Shown here: positions 60,515-64,000 of the stretch, one piece after another | How the letters are laid out: every line of letters begins with the position of its first letter | Position numbering within the stretch: the stretch's first letter is position 1 | Assembly (NCBI RefSeq): GCF_007830635.1 | Contig: NZ_VLLA01000007.1 | Coordinates: 62,001 to 126,000, forward strand | Direction: 5' to 3' | Length of the DNA stretch: 64,000 bases | Source of the DNA: Bradyrhizobium huanghuaihaiense | Lineage (GTDB): Bacteria > Pseudomonadota > Alphaproteobacteria > Rhizobiales > Xanthobacteraceae | Notes under the pieces: generated by a model | The model's input: the letters and a program-made list of their open reading frames with translations, nothing else | Databases searched by the model: none | What the model was told of the DNA's origin: nothing | Made by a program: the position numbers and the translations under genes

Positions 60515-62590
60515 ATGACCAAGCTCATCATCGACGGCAAAGAGATCGATGTCCCCGCCGAGTACACGCTGCTTCAGGCGTGCGAGGCGGCCGGCGCCGA
60601 GATTCCGCGCTTCTGCTATCACGAGCGGCTGTCGATCGCCGGCAATTGCCGGATGTGCCTCGTCGAGGTGAAGGGCGGCCCGAAGCCGGTCGCCAGCTGC
60701 GCCTGGGGCGTGCGCGACTGCCGTCCGGGCCCGAAGGGCGAGCCGCCGGAGATCTCCACCCGTTCGCCGATGGTGAAGAAGGCGCGCGAAGGCGTGATGG
60801 AATTCCTTCTCATCAACCATCCGCTGGACTGCCCGATCTGCGACCAGGGCGGCGAGTGCGACCTCCAGGACCAGGCGATGGGCTATGGTGTCGACACCAG
60901 CCGCTTCGCCGAGAACAAGCGCGCCGTCGAGGACAAGTATCTCGGTGCGCTGGTCAAGACCTCGATGAACCGCTGCATCCAGTGCACGCGCTGCGTCCGC
61001 TTCTCGGCGGAAGTCGCCGGCGCGCCCGAGATGGGCGCCACCGGCCGCGGCGAGGACATGGAGATCACGACCTATCTCCAGCATGCGCTGACGTCGGAAC
61101 TGCAGGGCAACCTCGTCGACATCTGCCCGGTCGGCGCGCTGACCTCGAAGCCCTATGCGTTCGCGGCGCGTCCGTGGGAGCTCGGCAAGACCCAGTCGAT
61201 CGACGTCATGGACGGCCTGGGCTCGGCGATCCGCGTCGACACCCGCGGCCGCGAGGTGATGCGCGTGCTGCCGCGCATCAACGAGGCCGTGAACGAGGAG
61301 TGGATCTCCGACAAGACCCGCCACATCGTCGACGGCCTGCGCACCCAGCGCCTCGACCGGCCCTATATCCGCGAGGCCGGCAAGCTGCGCGCGGCGAACT
61401 GGCCCGAGGCCTTCGCCGCGATCGCCGCCAAGGCGGGGCGCTCCGACGGCAAGCGCATCGGCGCGATCGCCGGCGACCTCGCCGGTGTCGAGGAGATGTT
61501 CGCGCTGAAGGACCTGCTGGCGAAGTACGGTTCGAGCAATCTGGCGGTGCAGGGCGGCGACGCCTTCGATCCCGCGCTCGGCCGCGGCTCCTACATCTTC
61601 AATCCGACCCTCGTCGGTGTCGAGCAGGCGGACGCACTGCTCATCATCGGCGCCAATCCGCGGAAAGAGGCGGCAGTATTCAACGCCCGCATCCGCAAGC
61701 GCTGGCGCGGCGGCGGCTTCAAGGTCGGCGTGATCGGCGCCAAGGCCGACCTGACCTATGATTACGACCATCTCGGCGCGGGCACGGAGACCCTCAGTGA
61801 GCTCGCGGCCGGCAAGCACTCCTTCATGGACGTGCTGAAGAACGCCAAGCACCCGATCATCCTGGTCGGCGCGGGCGCGGCCGCCCGTCACGACGGCGCC
61901 GCCATCCTCGCCGCCGCCGCCAAGCTCGCGCTCGACGTCGGCGCGCTCAAGGACGGCTGGAACGGCTTTGGCGTGCTGCACGAGACCGCCTCGCGCGTCG
62001 GCGCGCTCGACATCGGCTTCGCCGCAACCGCGGGCGGGCTGAACGCGGCGCAGATGACGACGTTCGGCACGCTGGACCTGCTGTTCCTGCTCGGCGCCGA
62101 CGAGATCAAGGCGCCGGACGGCACCTTCGTCGTCTATATCGGCACCCATGGTGATCGCGGCGCGCACCGCGCCGACGTGATCCTGCCGGCGGCCGCCTAC
62201 ACCGAGAAGTCCGCAATCTACGTCAATACCGAAGGCCGGGTGCAGATGACCGGTCGCGCCGCGTTCCCGCCGGGCGAAGCCCGCGAGGACTGGGCGATCG
62301 TCCGTGCGCTGTCGGAAGCGCTCGGCAAGAAGCTCGGCTATGACTCGCTTCCCGCCCTGCGCCAGGCGATCTTCAAGGCCGTGCCGCATCTGATCCGTCT
62401 CGACCAGATCGAGGCCGGCTCCGCCGACCAGGTCAAGAAGCTGGCGGGGAAGGGCGGCTCGCCCGAGAAGGCGCCGTTCAAGCCGCTGGTCGAGGACTTC
62501 TATTTGACCAACCCAATCGCGCGTGCGTCCGCCGTGATGGCGGAATGCTCGCGGCTTGCCTCCGGGCAGATGCTGACCGCAGCGGAGTGA
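60515..62590 (+). CDS. nuoG: NADH-quinone oxidoreductase subunit G (75-kDa subunit)
   Basis: 691 residues. Cluster ligands are NCRMCLVEV (N1b), HPLDCPICDQGGECDLQDQ (His-Cys3, N5) and MNRCIQCTRCVRF with VDICPVGALTS (N4). A molybdopterin-oxidoreductase-like domain without the cofactor follows. No extra N7 cluster is obvious, as in mitochondrial-type enzymes. It starts 5 bases after nuoF, with a TAAGAGAC context. Confidence 0.96.
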   Translation: MTKLIIDGKEIDVPAEYTLLQACEAAGAEIPRFCYHERLSIAGNCRMCLVEVKGGPKPVASCAWGVRDCRPGPKGEPPEISTRSPMVKKAREGVMEFLLINHPLDCPICDQGGECDLQDQAMGYGVDTSRFAENKRAVEDKYLGALVKTSMNRCIQCTRCVRFSAEVAGAPEMGATGRGEDMEITTYLQHALTSELQGNLVDICPVGALTSKPYAFAARPWELGKTQSIDVMDGLGSAIRVDTRGREVMRVLPRINEAVNEEWISDKTRHIVDGLRTQRLDRPYIREAGKLRAANWPEAFAAIAAKAGRSDGKRIGAIAGDLAGVEEMFALKDLLAKYGSSNLAVQGGDAFDPALGRGSYIFNPTLVGVEQADALLIIGANPRKEAAVFNARIRKRWRGGGFKVGVIGAKADLTYDYDHLGAGTETLSELAAGKHSFMDVLKNAKHPIILVGAGAAARHDGAAILAAAAKLALDVGALKDGWNGFGVLHETASRVGALDIGFAATAGGLNAAQMTTFGTLDLLFLLGADEIKAPDGTFVVYIGTHGDRGAHRADVILPAAAYTEKSAIYVNTEGRVQMTGRAAFPPGEAREDWAIVRALSEALGKKLGYDSLPALRQAIFKAVPHLIRLDQIEAGSADQVKKLAGKGGSPEKAPFKPLVEDFYLTNPIARASAVMAECSRLASGQMLTAAE

Positions 62591-62595
62591 GCTAG

Positions 62596-63663
62596 ATGGA
62601 ATTCTTCGAAAGCGCATTCTGGACCGGTTTCCTCTGGCCGCTGATCATCATGGTCGCCGAGAGCGTCCTGGTGCTCGTCGTCCTCTTGGTGGCGATCGCC
62701 TACATCCTGCTCGCCGACCGCAAGATCTGGGCGGCGGTGCAGATCCGCCGCGGCCCGAACGTGGTCGGCCCCTGGGGCCTGCTGCAATCCTTCGCCGACC
62801 TCCTGAAGTTCGTGCTGAAGGAGCCGATCATCCCGGCCGGCGCCAACAAGGGCGTGTTCCTGCTGGCGCCGCTGGTGTCCTGCGTGCTCGCGCTCGCGGC
62901 CTGGGCGGTGATCCCGACCAATCTCGGCTGGGTGATCTCCGACATCAATGTCGGCGTCCTCTTCATCTTCGCGATCTCGTCGCTGTCGATCTACGGCATC
63001 ATCATGGCCGGCTGGTCGTCGAACTCGAAGTACCCGTTCCTGGCCGCGCTGCGCTCGGCGGCGCAGATGGTGTCGTATGAAGTCTCGATCGGCTTCGTCA
63101 TCATCACGGTGCTGCTCTGCGCCGGCACGCTGAACCTCTCGGCCGTGGTCGAGGCGCAGCACGCGCGGGGCCTCGCCAGCCTGATCGGGCTGCCGCAGCT
63201 GACCATCCTGAACTGGTACGTCTGGCCGCTGTTCCCGATGTTCGTGGTGTTCTACGTCTCGGCGCTGGCGGAAACCAACCGTCCGCCGTTCGACCTCGTC
63301 GAAGCGGAATCCGAGCTCGTCGCCGGCTTCATGGTCGAGTACGGCTCGACGCCGTACCTGCTGTTCATGCTTGGCGAATACGTCGCGATCGTCACGATGT
63401 GCGCGTTGGCCACGATCCTGTTCCTCGGGGGCTGGCTGCCGCCGGTGGACCTGCCGCCCTTCAACTGGGTGCCGGGCATCATCTGGTTCGCGCTGAAACT
63501 GTTCTTCATGTTCTTCCTGTTCGCGATGGCAAAGGCGATCGTGCCGCGCTACCGCTACGACCAACTGATGCGCCTCGGCTGGAAGGTGTTCCTGCCGCTG
63601 TCGCTGGCGATGGTGATCGTGGTGGCCGGCGTGCTGCATTTCGCCGGTATCGCGCCGAAGTGA
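62596..63663 (+). CDS. nuoH: NADH-quinone oxidoreductase subunit H (ND1)
   Basis: 355 residues with eight to nine membrane helices. It forms the quinone channel with subunits B and [19 protein letters not shown] and the acidic loop [20 protein letters not shown] are intact. The spacing of 5 bases from nuoG and 8 to nuoI supports a single operon. Confidence 0.96.
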   Translation: MEFFESAFWTGFLWPLIIMVAESVLVLVVLLVAIAYILLADRKIWAAVQIRRGPNVVGPWGLLQSFADLLKFVLKEPIIPAGANKGVFLLAPLVSCVLALAAWAVIPTNLGWVISDINVGVLFIFAISSLSIYGIIMAGWSSNSKYPFLAALRSAAQMVSYEVSIGFVIITVLLCAGTLNLSAVVEAQHARGLASLIGLPQLTILNWYVWPLFPMFVVFYVSALAETNRPPFDLVEAESELVAGFMVEYGSTPYLLFMLGEYVAIVTMCALATILFLGGWLPPVDLPPFNWVPGIIWFALKLFFMFFLFAMAKAIVPRYRYDQLMRLGWKVFLPLSLAMVIVVAGVLHFAGIAPK

Positions 63664-63671
63664 GGGCCGTC

Positions 63672-64000
63672 ATGGGTATCAACATCAACGCCACTGCACG
63701 CTCGCTTCTGCTGTCGGAATTCGTCTCGGCGTTCTTCCTCGCCATGCGCTATTTCTTCCAGCCGAAGCCGACCTTGAACTATCCGTTCGAGAAGGGCCCG
63801 ATCTCGCCGCGCTTCCGCGGCGAGCATGCGCTGCGCCGTTATCCGAACGGCGAGGAGCGCTGCATCGCCTGCAAGCTGTGCGAAGCGGTCTGCCCGGCGC
63901 AGGCCATCACCATCGAGGCCGGTCCGCGCCGCAACGACGGCACCCGCCGCACCGTGCGCTACGACATCGACATGGTGAAGTGCATCTATTGCGGCCTCTG
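63672..64000 (+). CDS. nuoI: NADH-quinone oxidoreductase subunit I (TYKY), partial at window end
   Basis: 109 codons are present. MGINI... leads to an amphipathic helix ([13 protein letters not shown]), then the first 4Fe-4S motif [17 protein letters not shown]. The second motif begins KCIYCGL at the window edge. The subunit carries clusters N6a and N6b. The remaining third of the gene and nuoJ to nuoN are expected beyond the window. Confidence 0.95.
   Translation, partial: MGININATARSLLLSEFVSAFFLAMRYFFQPKPTLNYPFEKGPISPRFRGEHALRRYPNGEERCIACKLCEAVCPAQAITIEAGPRRNDGTRRTVRYDIDMVKCIYCGL

Overview
The window reads as chromosomal DNA of a Bradyrhizobium-like alphaproteobacterium (Nitrobacteraceae). 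This rests on high GC content, the tig-clpP-clpX-lon order, glnB-glnA, a 14-subunit-type nuo operon, an ECF sigma/DUF1109 anti-sigma pair of the kind known from Bradyrhizobium and Caulobacter, and palindromic intergenic repeats that I recognise from Bradyrhizobium genomes. Species assignment is inference; no 16S rRNA gene is present.

Layout. 1-11.5 kb: the end of a C26 amidotransferase gene, a VOC protein, a GlxA-type AraC regulator, a tautomerase, an NfeD/slipin pair, a periplasmic asparaginase, the nitrogen genes glnA and glnB (minus strand, with a good sigma-54 promoter match), the NAD(P)HX repair enzyme Nnr, and a Tat-exported cupredoxin protein that has lost most copper ligands. 11.7-19.4 kb: tRNA-Leu, then trigger factor, ClpP, ClpX and Lon (protein quality control), a GFA-family protein and tRNA-Val. 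19.8-29 kb: a secreted caspase-like protein, a methyltransferase, and a five-gene surface-glycan or lipid-modification cluster (methyltransferase, GT2, asparagine synthase, a frameshifted methyltransferase, a GT-C-like membrane protein).

29-44.7 kb is a metal and oxidative-stress island. It holds a five-gene minus-strand operon (small His/Cys protein, CzcC, CzcB, CzcA, His-rich CDF), a Cus-type operon (FixH-like, CusB, CusA) with no outer-membrane channel of its own, small Cys-rich secreted proteins, a DUF411 protein, an ECF sigma factor with its DUF1109 membrane anti-sigma, and a Cys-rich CDF-like transporter. Two matches to a GTAACC-N16-CGAA promoter lie in front of the sigma gene and in front of a small secreted protein, suggesting autoregulation and a local target.

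44.7-54 kb: PepT, an HU protein, tRNA-Asp, a FkbM methyltransferase fused to a SEC-C zinc motif, an MFS transporter, a Rieske oxygenase divergent from a MarR regulator (a near-perfect 21-bp palindrome lies between them), and a TonB-dependent siderophore receptor. 54.6-64 kb: nuoA to nuoI (nuoI runs off the end). This operon carries two extra genes: a FkbM-family methyltransferase between nuoD and nuoE, coupled by TGATG, and a small two-helix membrane protein between nuoE and nuoF.

The strongest leads are the extra genes inside the nuo operon, the ECF sigma circuit with its paired promoters, the duplicated metal-binding segment in CusB, and the MarR/Rieske palindrome. I saw no CRISPR array, insertion sequence, integrase or prophage.
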